Positions 1-8,236 of a stretch of 64,000 nt of DNA are shown here, one piece after another. The position numbers were made by a program, and so were the translations under genes. A model generated the notes under the pieces. It was not told where the DNA came from. It searched no databases and was given only the letters and a program-made list of their open reading frames with translations. The number at the start of each line of letters is the position of its first letter. The stretch's first letter is position 1. This stretch comes from Melioribacteraceae bacterium (lineage in GTDB: Bacteria; Bacteroidota; Ignavibacteria; Ignavibacteriales; Melioribacteraceae), in assembly GCA_030584085.1 (NCBI GenBank), contig CP129490.1:3009511-3073510 (forward strand), read 5' to 3'.

Positions 1-1013
1 AAATCCCAGAATGCTGGTTGATCTGAATTCCAACGGGGGTTTTCTCCCGTAACATCGGTCGGCATTAGCATTGTGTTATATAGACAAGAATAAAAAAGAG
101 TTTTCTGTTCCTCTGTTCCCCCGGTTACTTGAATTTTATTTAATTCTTTAAGCCAAATTGATTGGGCTTTAGCTTTGGCTTCATCAAATGATAAATCAAT
201 TACCTCATTCAAATTTTTCTTTGCTTGTTCAAGACTTAAAAATGAAATTGCAACTTTTAACTCTATCTCATTGATGCTAAATTTTATAAATGCACCGATA
301 CTGTCACCGTAACTTACATTCACGTTTTCATAAATTGTCTCGTCACGCCATACACCAAACTGTTTAATTGATTTTGAGGTTTGTGCTGCGAAATAAACTG
401 TGTAAGGCACCGTCGGTCCTATTCCACCTTTGTATGTTCCGTAACCTTCAATATTATTTTTGTCGATTATTTTAATGTAAGAGTGAATGTTTTCACCCGG
501 GCTGAATTCAACAACATTTACTACTCGAGAAAGGTCAAATAGAAGTGTAAGTGAATTTTCATCTAACGAAGTGTATCTGTGAAATCCAACTTTATGTAAA
601 GCAGTTAATTCCGATTTAATATTCCATCTATTCAATTCAACTGTATAATATCCAGCAGTTCCAAATTCTTTAGCTTTTTTGGAAGAATAATTTTTTATAA
701 CAGGATCACCAGTTTGGGGAATGACCATAATGTTTCCGTATTTTCCAGCACCGCCTGTGCCACTAACGTGTGTATGACTAAATCCTAATATCGGTGCATC
801 AGGAACATAACCTGATGTATTTTGAGGTAACGGTGTATCGGGACCCAGTTTAACCATTCCATGCGGAGTACAGGCACCAATAAAAGTAGCGCCTCCACCA
901 TCTTCTGTCCCGATAGTTGTATCTACATATTTTAGAACGTCAATTTCTTCACTAACAAACCCAGGGGCAGTTATAAAAAGTATAAGTAGATATTGGAATA
1001 AATTCTTTCTCAA
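1..1013 (-). CDS. GH92 family glycoside hydrolase (alpha-mannosidase family), N-terminal part only
   Basis: The gene runs off the left edge, so about 337 N-terminal residues are visible. I read it from a TTG at 1013: an in-frame TAA lies two codons upstream, and the TTG gives a good signal peptide (RKNLFQYLLLILFITAPGF). The mature start has the GH92 hallmark: YVDTTIGTEDGGG, then a Pro-His-Gly-Met (TPHGMVKLGPDT) segment and GFSHTHVSGTG. GH92 enzymes are calcium-dependent exo-alpha-mannosidases in known cases; whether this one cuts mannosides is inference from family. It is the last visible gene of the sugar-uptake locus, 23 bp after the PorV-like gene, and it is probably exported to the periplasm or beyond. 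The catalytic C-terminal half is not in the window. Confidence 0.85.
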   Translation of the reverse strand, partial: MRKNLFQYLLILFITAPGFVSEEIDVLKYVDTTIGTEDGGGATFIGACTPHGMVKLGPDTPLPQNTSGYVPDAPILGFSHTHVSGTGGAGKYGNIMVIPQTGDPVIKNYSSKKAKEFGTAGYYTVELNRWNIKSELTALHKVGFHRYTSLDENSLTLLFDLSRVVNVVEFSPGENIHSYIKIIDKNNIEGYGTYKGGIGPTVPYTVYFAAQTSKSIKQFGVWRDETIYENVNVSYGDSIGAFIKFSINEIELKVAISFLSLEQAKKNLNEVIDLSFDEAKAKAQSIWLKELNKIQVTGGTEEQKTLFYSCLYNTMLMPTDVTGENPRWNSDQPAFWD

Positions 1014-1036
1014 GTTTTATGATTAATTTTTTGATT

Positions 1037-2020
1037 TTAGAATTCCATTGATACTGTTACTCTATGTGGTGATTCCAAATAATCATATTGCACATAGGCG
1101 TAATCAATGTTTAGTTTTGCAAATCCCGCATCATAATTAAACCCTACACCTAAACTTAAATTTCCTTCTTCATAATTAAGTCTATAACCAGTTCTTAGTG
1201 CAATCATATTAAAAGCAGTATACTCTAACCCAAGATGTAATCTTTCCGCATAATCATTTGTGTGTATCGCATCCATGTTGAGTGTAATTTTATGTTCATC
1301 AAAATTTCCTCCAAGGAATAAATCTTCACCACCCATCAAATCAATTGCTAAACCGATTCTATAGACGATGGGTAATTCATATGATTGTTGTTCTTCTTCT
1401 TTTGTTTCCAACCATCTAGCCTGGCTTGAAAAATTTTGAGCACTCATTGCAAGCCTAATTCCTTTCCAACCGGTATCATAAAAACTGCCTACATCAAAAG
1501 CCCAGAGATCACTATAATAGGTATGGAGATCTTCACGAACATATTTTAAGTTAACACCAATTGAGAGACGGTCGGTAAATTTTCTGGCAAAACCCACTCC
1601 GAAGAGGAGATCACTTCCGGTAAAAAAGTTTCCCGTTCTTGTATCGATATTACCGGATTGACTGGTAGTGTAGGCCATTGGAATATCTCCGTAATCCATG
1701 GTAATATAACTTGCCGTAAGTGTTCCGATATCGCCAAGAGTAATACCCACAGCGCCACTCATAATGTTAAGATCTGCAATCCATGTTGTATATGTGAAAG
1801 AAGCTTGAACACCATTTATCCCAGTTACAGCTGCTGGGTTCCAGAAGATGGAGTTAACATCTTGCACACTCGCAATGCTAGCCTCTCCCATTCCGGCTTG
1901 ACGAGCACCGATACCAATTTTTAAGAATTGCATAGCTGTTCTGCCGGCTTTATTAAATTCAGCATTAATACTGAGCGATGCCGACAATAAAATGATTATG
2001 CTAATAATTAATTTTTTCAA
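1037..2020 (-). CDS. PorV/PorQ-type outer-membrane beta-barrel protein
   Basis: This 327-residue protein has a signal peptide (residues 1-20) and a N-terminal pattern AGRTAMQFLKIGIGARQAGMG followed by NSIFWNPAA, which marks the PorV/PorQ branch of FadL-like barrels used with T9SS and with TonB receptors. The C-terminus ends in aromatic VTVSMEF, as expected for an outer-membrane strand. The start is TTG at 2020, preceded by a good Shine-Dalgarno (GGAGGA about 9 nt away). It lies between the T9SS-type protein gene and the GH92 gene in one minus-strand series. It might shuttle or anchor secreted cargo at the surface; a specific T9SS role is inference, since locus-specific PorV paralogues are common in this group. 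Confidence 0.8.
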   Translation of the reverse strand: MKKLIISIIILLSASLSINAEFNKAGRTAMQFLKIGIGARQAGMGEASIASVQDVNSIFWNPAAVTGINGVQASFTYTTWIADLNIMSGAVGITLGDIGTLTASYITMDYGDIPMAYTTSQSGNIDTRTGNFFTGSDLLFGVGFARKFTDRLSIGVNLKYVREDLHTYYSDLWAFDVGSFYDTGWKGIRLAMSAQNFSSQARWLETKEEEQQSYELPIVYRIGLAIDLMGGEDLFLGGNFDEHKITLNMDAIHTNDYAERLHLGLEYTAFNMIALRTGYRLNYEEGNLSLGVGFNYDAGFAKLNIDYAYVQYDYLESPHRVTVSMEF

Positions 2021-2068
2021 TTTTCTATTCCTCCAGACAATTTTCTTAAGTTAACCATCTAAATAAGA

Positions 2069-4252
2069 TCATCGTATTATCATTAGTTTACCATTTGTCT
2101 TATCACCAGATGAATTCTCTGTTCTTGATTGTACTACATATATATACAAACCTGGTGCAACTAACAGACCGGAATCCGAACGTTGATCCCATACAGCACT
2201 TCCGCTTAAGTTGCCTTGATCATCAGGCTGATGTTCAATAGTTTTAACTAAATCACCAGCAACACTAAATATTTTTATTGTTGCTCTTTCCGGCAGGTTT
2301 CTGAATTCAATTTTTCTAGGTGTTGGTTCACCAAAACTATGGTTAGGATCCCCTTCTATGTATGGATTTGGAGCAACAAAAACATCCCAACCTTCTTCAG
2401 CTAAATTTATAGGTCCCGGTTTTGCTGCTGTTAGTGGTGTTCTATTTTTATCGGAACTTATTAACTCTGGTAAATTGTTTACAATGGTACCATTTGCGGA
2501 AGTCCATGTTCTCGGTGTTAGGTTGTAAGCTTGAACATAATAATAGAACTCAAAACCAAATTGTAAACCTTTATCTTCGTATTCATAAAAGCCAGATTCT
2601 TCATTAAAGTAGTCAGCAAATTCAGCTCTGGGAATATCAGCTACCAGTTCCCAAATTCCACGTTTATCTATTCCTCTATAAACTCTGTATCCATCCAGAT
2701 CCGTAACACCATCATAAAAAATATTTCCTGCGCCATCGGTAAATTGGACTTCTTCAGCAAGTTTATCCCACTTAATTGCAATTATTGCAGTATCTGATCC
2801 TCTTGAAGCATTCGCTGCAAAACAAGTTGGGGCCGGAGGTGAATCAGGTACATCGGCAGCAAGATCGATACCATTAACGCGTGCACCTATTCCCCATTTG
2901 ATTGCATTTCGCGCAGCTTCAGCATTTCTTCTAATGTCCGCAATAGTGCTATCAGGATATTTACCATCAGGATCGCCTTTAATTACATCCCATAGATCCA
3001 TAACTCCAGCAACTTCAGCTACAATTATTCTAACTGAATCGCCCGGGGCTAATGTATAAGGTCCAAAAGAACTCGTGTACCAGTTATATAATCTGCCGCT
3101 ATTATTTGGTCGTTTGTCATGTCTCGCAAATTGATAAATTTCTTCAGCACTAAAGCTGGTCAATCCGAAGCCTTCAAAGTCGACTGTCTTACCGTTAAAT
3201 TTATCTCCTTCATCACTATATATATTAAAGTGAGTAGGGTCAGCTTCGAAAGGATCGGCACTTGCACCGGTGGGAGGAGTTCTATACAAGAAAACAAATC
3301 CAAATGCTGAAGGATCTTGAAGTTCAGGTTGCCATTCCGGTCTTACTCGCAATAAATCTCTCCAATTACTTTTTTGACCATGCTGAACCCAAGGCGGGGG
3401 TTCTTTACCACCATTGTAGTCTCGGCTATAATAAAGAAGTCCTTTCCCGTCAATATCATCATTTTCAACAGCATAATAATCTGTGTATCCACCGCCCGGA
3501 TGCCAACCAAATCCACCGGCTGGTGCGGTTGAAGAAAGAAAATCAGAATCATAATAGAAATTTAAATTTCCCTTTGTAGAAACTTGAATACCGCTGTGGA
3601 AAACAATCCAAACTTCATTGAGGGTTTGAACTAAATCATCAACTCGGTTGACAGCGGGTAACGCCATCTTACCTTCGTTCTTATAAACATAATCATAGAT
3701 AATAAAATCATCATAACCGGGAAAGCTCCATGCCATAGATCTTTGTTTAACAGTTACACCTGTTCCGGTATGAAATTTTGTATAATTAACTTCTTCCGGA
3801 AATAGTGGATCGTAACCGACTTCTTCGACAAAATTTTCCGTTCTAGTAAACGGAGGAATATTAGTTTGAACATTCATTGCTCCTGTTGCAAGCGATGAAT
3901 GATAAATTAAGAAATCCTTCCGTTCAGGTGTAAATGCCGGAGCAACTAACGTTTGAGCATCCTTTGCTATAATCCATGGACCGGATCGAAAATTATGAAA
4001 GTTTGCATCAGTGATAAATCCATTTGCTTGAAATTCATCATTAGGAAAAGTGTATCCGGAGAAACCGGGATAAAACCCGATTCCGGTTACTTGAAGATAA
4101 TCCCACGCGCCAGGATCACCAATAAATCCGTAGTTATAAATAGTTTCCCATAATTTTCCGCGTGTGTGTGTGTTTGATATTTCTTGCGCAAATATAGAAC
4201 CCGTTAAAAGAACTATACTAAGTGCAATTAAAAATATTTTGAATTTTTTCAT
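2069..4252 (-). CDS. Secreted protein with T9SS/FlgD-like C-terminal domain
   Basis: The protein has 727 residues, with a signal peptide (1-22), a large central region I cannot assign to an enzyme family, a fibronectin III-like stretch around residues 480-600, and a C-terminal domain starting near VAPNPYIEGD that contains KIFSVAGDLVKTIE and ends in GKLMIIR. That ending is the T9SS type A/FlgD-like sorting module, although the usual NYPNPFNP signature is replaced by APNPY. It is 26 bp downstream of the TonB receptor gene, an arrangement in which SusD-like or surface-lipoprotein partners are often found; here there is no lipobox. A role as the surface partner of the receptor is inference. Confidence 0.65.
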   Translation of the reverse strand: MKKFKIFLIALSIVLLTGSIFAQEISNTHTRGKLWETIYNYGFIGDPGAWDYLQVTGIGFYPGFSGYTFPNDEFQANGFITDANFHNFRSGPWIIAKDAQTLVAPAFTPERKDFLIYHSSLATGAMNVQTNIPPFTRTENFVEEVGYDPLFPEEVNYTKFHTGTGVTVKQRSMAWSFPGYDDFIIYDYVYKNEGKMALPAVNRVDDLVQTLNEVWIVFHSGIQVSTKGNLNFYYDSDFLSSTAPAGGFGWHPGGGYTDYYAVENDDIDGKGLLYYSRDYNGGKEPPPWVQHGQKSNWRDLLRVRPEWQPELQDPSAFGFVFLYRTPPTGASADPFEADPTHFNIYSDEGDKFNGKTVDFEGFGLTSFSAEEIYQFARHDKRPNNSGRLYNWYTSSFGPYTLAPGDSVRIIVAEVAGVMDLWDVIKGDPDGKYPDSTIADIRRNAEAARNAIKWGIGARVNGIDLAADVPDSPPAPTCFAANASRGSDTAIIAIKWDKLAEEVQFTDGAGNIFYDGVTDLDGYRVYRGIDKRGIWELVADIPRAEFADYFNEESGFYEYEDKGLQFGFEFYYYVQAYNLTPRTWTSANGTIVNNLPELISSDKNRTPLTAAKPGPINLAEEGWDVFVAPNPYIEGDPNHSFGEPTPRKIEFRNLPERATIKIFSVAGDLVKTIEHQPDDQGNLSGSAVWDQRSDSGLLVAPGLYIYVVQSRTENSSGDKTNGKLMIIR

Positions 4253-4278
4253 GTTTTTATCACTTCTTTTTTATCAAA

Positions 4279-7167
4279 TTATAATTGTATAGCGAACCCA
4301 AATGTTATAGTTCTGGGTAGATTTCTGTACTTGATTACATCCGGGAATGGAGCATTGTTTGTTTTTGTTTCCGGATATGTAGCAAACCGCGAATTAATAA
4401 ATTCAACACGATCTTCAGGTGATGCTGATTTTACAGCATCAACATTTGTCCATGTATCATTAAATAAATTTCTTACTTCAATAAAAAGTGCCGGTTTAAT
4501 GAAACCAAAATCGAATTCTTTACGTAATCGGAAATCTGCATTTTTATCAGCGGTTCTTATAAATTGCGTACCAGCTTCCGAAAAGACATGACTTGCAATT
4601 CTGTCATGCGGATAATACACTTGGTAATCCAACGCAATTTGAACGTTTGATAAAATTCCACCTAAAAACGGAAAATCAGAAGGTGTAGCTATTGTAAATC
4701 CAAATTTTAAACGAGCCGGATCGTAGAGAATAAAATCACCGACATCCATTATTCTGCTAACTTGAATATTTGATTCCGGTGGCGCAAGTACATCGGGATC
4801 ACCCGAGCGTCCGGCTATACCTGTACTCCATGAATAGTTAAGATATCCTCCCCACCATCCCGACAAAGGTTTTCGGAGAGATACTTCAATACCTTTTGCA
4901 TCACCATAATTCCCGTTACCGGTTGTGATATACCTCCCGCCAGAGCGTGTAATAACCGTTACTGATCGGATTGTGTTTGTAATGTCTTTATAATAAGCTG
5001 TAATATCTGCTACAATTCCGCCGATGTTATGCTCAATTCCCAATTCATATGCAACAGTCTTTCTTGGTTTAAGATCTCTATTACCAAGATTATAAGGTGC
5101 GGGATATAGTTGATCTGAATTCGCTATGTAAGTATTTAATATACCGCTTACTTGTAAATTTGCTGCATCACCACCAGTTCCTTCACCGTAATTACCAAAA
5201 GCTGCACGTTGGAAAAAGTGTCCGTATGAGAAATGAAGTACAGTGTTTTCAGATATAGGGTGAGAGATCCCTAAACGTGGTGAGAACTGTCCAAAAGTTT
5301 CTGTTTCAATTGTAACCGGGTTTGGATCCCTTCCTTCTTTTGATGCAGCGTAAACATCCAGTGGATCATAAATATCTACAAATTTTCTGTCATTAGGATT
5401 ATAAAAGTCATATCTAAACCCAAGGTTGATGATAAGTCCTTCAAACTCGAGTTTACTTTGGGCATAGAAATTTCCTTCGTACGGATTATAAACTTTTTCT
5501 TCGATTGCATTAAATGCTTTTGCTTCTTGAAAGCGATCAAGTGTATAATAAGTAAAATCCGCACCAGCTTTTAATTGCCAGCTTTTATTTATTTGACTAG
5601 TGTAATCGGTGGAAAATGTCCAGTCAATATTTTTATCTTCTCCGCGATAGTAATAACCTGTTGTATGTAATCCAACTAGATTACTAAATCCACCCGGAAC
5701 AGGATTTCCATTTTCATCATAAGCTCTAAGTCTATCAAACTCAGGAATTCCTTGTTCCCATCCTAGTTCATCACCCGGGAATGTACTTGTACTTCTGTAT
5801 CTGTTTACTCTTGTTAATCTCAATTCATAGAATGTACTAGGACTTAAAACGTGTGTAACTTGAAAAGTTTGTCCATCAATATTGCTTTCAGGATAACCAT
5901 CAAAATCATAGTAAGCGTACTTATTTTCCAAGCCATGTCCGGAAACCCAATCTCCTCTCATATATTCCATTCCGGGATTGGTATTTGACTGACCAAAAAA
6001 TCCAGAAAACATAAATTTAAAATCTTTACTGAATCGATAGGTAAGTTTTGCGGTAGCATCCAACCAAGTACCAAGTTTTCTGTAGCTATTGCCTGTAATT
6101 GGCGGTTGTTGTCTAAACTTTCCTGAAACAAAGAAATAAAAATTATCTAACGGCATCGGTCCACCGATAGAAATTTCTGTCTGATAGCTGCTTCTTTCTG
6201 TATAATCTGTTAATGGTTGATGTGTTGCCATATAGTTCGCAAAAGCTTCTTCCGGTGTCCATTCACTATTAGGATCATTTCCCGGTATTCCTTTGAGATC
6301 AACCCATTGATCAGGGTTATCAATCCACCATTGCAAGTGACGAGCGTGTGTATTTTCCCAATAACGTTCGGTTGAATAATCATAAAAAGCTGTACCCCAA
6401 TGCCTTAAACCTGGAGGAGTCCATCTACCTTCCGCATAAACTTGGACTTTTTCGGTACCGTCTTTAGTAACAATATTAAAAACACCCGAACGAGCTTCAC
6501 CATATTCGGCATTAAATCCACCGGTAATAATTTCAAGTTCTTGGATTGAAGTAAGATTGATATTTGTGTAAGGTTCAAAATCGAGTGGATTGCGTGCACG
6601 AATACCATCAATTAAAAATGCAACTTGATCGAGGCTACCTCTTCTAACCACAAGCTCGCCGGCAGCGTCTTGATCAATACCGGGAAGAGTATTTAAGATT
6701 TGTGATAGTTGTTCAGCCGGTCTAGATGCAATTTCTCTTGCATTAACAAAATGCCTCGTTGATGTTTGATCTTTTTCTACCAAAGGACGATCGGCAATAA
6801 CAACAATATCATCCCCGACTTCAAAGACGGTAGGTTCAAGTTCAAAATCAATAGTAGTTGTGTGATTAATGCTTACTTGGATTCCCTGCATTACAACGGG
6901 CTTATAACCAACCATAGTAGCGCGCAAGTCATAAACACCGGGTGGAACATTTAGAATAAAATATTCACCCTCCATGTCTGTTGCCGAACCAAATTGATGA
7001 TCTACAATTACAACGTTTACACCCGGTAACGGAGTACCCGATTCCGAATCAATAATTTTACCGGAAATTTTTCCAGCAGCAGCATAAACCGGTAAAACAA
7101 AAAGATTGGAGATGGTTAACAGCAGAGTTACCAAAAACATTTTCTTTATAGTATTTTTATTATTCAT
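4279..7167 (-). CDS. TonB-dependent outer-membrane receptor
   Basis: 962 residues. After a signal peptide comes a carboxypeptidase-regulatory-like beta-sandwich (about 33-110, GKIIDSESGTPLPGVNV), then a plug domain (about 130-245, with RPAEQLSQILNTLPGID and GGFNAEYGEARSGV), and a long barrel ending in the aromatic TITFGFAIQL. The architecture is that of SusC-like/CarboxypepD_reg-TonB receptors that import substrates across the outer membrane using TonB energy. The neighbouring ABC importer and GH92 gene suggest an oligosaccharide substrate. No SusD homologue is next to it; a T9SS-type secreted protein and a PorV-like barrel follow instead. The substrate itself cannot be read from sequence. 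Confidence 0.88.
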   Translation of the reverse strand: MNNKNTIKKMFLVTLLLTISNLFVLPVYAAAGKISGKIIDSESGTPLPGVNVVIVDHQFGSATDMEGEYFILNVPPGVYDLRATMVGYKPVVMQGIQVSINHTTTIDFELEPTVFEVGDDIVVIADRPLVEKDQTSTRHFVNAREIASRPAEQLSQILNTLPGIDQDAAGELVVRRGSLDQVAFLIDGIRARNPLDFEPYTNINLTSIQELEIITGGFNAEYGEARSGVFNIVTKDGTEKVQVYAEGRWTPPGLRHWGTAFYDYSTERYWENTHARHLQWWIDNPDQWVDLKGIPGNDPNSEWTPEEAFANYMATHQPLTDYTERSSYQTEISIGGPMPLDNFYFFVSGKFRQQPPITGNSYRKLGTWLDATAKLTYRFSKDFKFMFSGFFGQSNTNPGMEYMRGDWVSGHGLENKYAYYDFDGYPESNIDGQTFQVTHVLSPSTFYELRLTRVNRYRSTSTFPGDELGWEQGIPEFDRLRAYDENGNPVPGGFSNLVGLHTTGYYYRGEDKNIDWTFSTDYTSQINKSWQLKAGADFTYYTLDRFQEAKAFNAIEEKVYNPYEGNFYAQSKLEFEGLIINLGFRYDFYNPNDRKFVDIYDPLDVYAASKEGRDPNPVTIETETFGQFSPRLGISHPISENTVLHFSYGHFFQRAAFGNYGEGTGGDAANLQVSGILNTYIANSDQLYPAPYNLGNRDLKPRKTVAYELGIEHNIGGIVADITAYYKDITNTIRSVTVITRSGGRYITTGNGNYGDAKGIEVSLRKPLSGWWGGYLNYSWSTGIAGRSGDPDVLAPPESNIQVSRIMDVGDFILYDPARLKFGFTIATPSDFPFLGGILSNVQIALDYQVYYPHDRIASHVFSEAGTQFIRTADKNADFRLRKEFDFGFIKPALFIEVRNLFNDTWTNVDAVKSASPEDRVEFINSRFATYPETKTNNAPFPDVIKYRNLPRTITFGFAIQL

Positions 7168-7210
7168 TGCAGCATCCCTAAATAATATTTTGTTTAATAC
7201 AGCATCAAAA

Positions 7211-8164
7211 TCAATCCATTACAACGACAGCTTTAATAAAACCATCAGGTTTATTTTTTGCCGCCATAAATGCATCTTCTATTTCATTCAATTTATATAC
7301 ATGTGTAACTAAAGGTTTCATGTTAATTTTTTTTGTATTTACCATATCCATCCCTCGTCGAGACCCATCAAGTATCGTATCCATATTTCTAAAGTGCCCG
7401 TTTATAATATCCCAAGCCATCCAATTCCAATAACCAAGATCATTTATAATTCTTTTACCGGGATGGTAGCCGAAGATTACAACTTTGCCTTCCATTCTTG
7501 TGATTTGTGGAACCATATCAAGAGTAGCTTGAACACCACCGACTTCAAAGGAAACATCTACACCTTGATCGTTAGTCAATTTTTTTATTTCAGCAGGCAC
7601 ATCTTCCTTCAAAGGATTTAAGACAACATCAGCACCAAGTTCTTTAGCAACTGTCAAAATTTCATCGCGTACATCAATTGCTACTATTTTTGAAACGCCT
7701 TGATGTTTCAATTGTTGTAACAATATTAATCCCATGAATCCAGTTCCAACTAGTGCAACAGTATCGGCAATTTGGATATTAGTTTTGATAAGAGCATTTG
7801 TCGTACAAGAAATTGGTTCAGCCAAAGCTTCTTCAAATGAAACAAAGTCCTCAATAGGAAATACTTGATTTTCTTTTACCGTAACTTCTTCGGCAAATCC
7901 TTTACCGAAAATCCACAAAGCAACTCGGTCACCTTCTTTAAACTTTTTAATTTTTTTACCGACAGATTTTACAATTCCTGCTGCTTCGTGCCCAATAAAT
8001 CTAGGATAATCTAATCCATCAATTTTATGTTCCCATTGATGCAATTCCGAATGGCATACACCGCATGCTTTAATTGAGATGATTAATTCATCGTCTTCAT
8101 ACTTTGGAGATTCAATTTCTTCAATTCGCCAATCGTGTGGTCCGTATAATAAAGCCGCTTTCAT
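7211..8164 (-). CDS. Zinc-type medium-chain alcohol/polyol dehydrogenase
   Basis: 317 residues with the MDR layout: GroES-like N-terminal domain with the zinc cysteine in CGVCHSELHQWEH and the GHEAAG motif, then a Rossmann domain (LVGTGFMGLILLQQL, about 140-165). The segment that usually carries the four structural-zinc cysteines is missing (it reads GDRVALWIFGKGFAEEV), so it belongs to the shorter class lacking the structural zinc. It probably oxidises or reduces a sugar or polyol with NAD(P). The gene lies between the CBM9-like gene and the receptor gene, which supports a catabolic role, but the substrate is unknown. It is separated from its upstream neighbour by a strong hairpin (8198-8222). 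Confidence 0.8.
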   Translation of the reverse strand: MKAALLYGPHDWRIEEIESPKYEDDELIISIKACGVCHSELHQWEHKIDGLDYPRFIGHEAAGIVKSVGKKIKKFKEGDRVALWIFGKGFAEEVTVKENQVFPIEDFVSFEEALAEPISCTTNALIKTNIQIADTVALVGTGFMGLILLQQLKHQGVSKIVAIDVRDEILTVAKELGADVVLNPLKEDVPAEIKKLTNDQGVDVSFEVGGVQATLDMVPQITRMEGKVVIFGYHPGKRIINDLGYWNWMAWDIINGHFRNMDTILDGSRRGMDMVNTKKINMKPLVTHVYKLNEIEDAFMAAKNKPDGFIKAVVVMD

Positions 8165-8197
8165 TTTTAACCTTCATATCAAAATTTTCAAAAACAT

Positions 8198-8222
8198 CGG
8201 CACAGCTTTTTCAGCTGTGCCG
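8198..8222 (-). terminator. Hairpin between CBM9-like gene and dehydrogenase gene
   Basis: A perfect 10-bp stem (CGGCACAGCT with its complement) closes a 5-nt loop. Read on the minus strand it is followed by ATGTTTTTG, a short T run. It sits 15 bp after the stop of the CBM9-like gene and 33 bp before the next start, so it can act as a partial terminator that lowers expression of the downstream receptor genes, or as an mRNA 3' stabiliser. Confidence 0.65.
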
Positions 8223-8236
8223 AATAACAATCATTA

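Noticed and set aside
6405-6611. Open frame inside the TonB receptor gene and many similar short frames elsewhere
   Set aside because: They overlap well-recognised genes in other frames and show no family motif or start signal.
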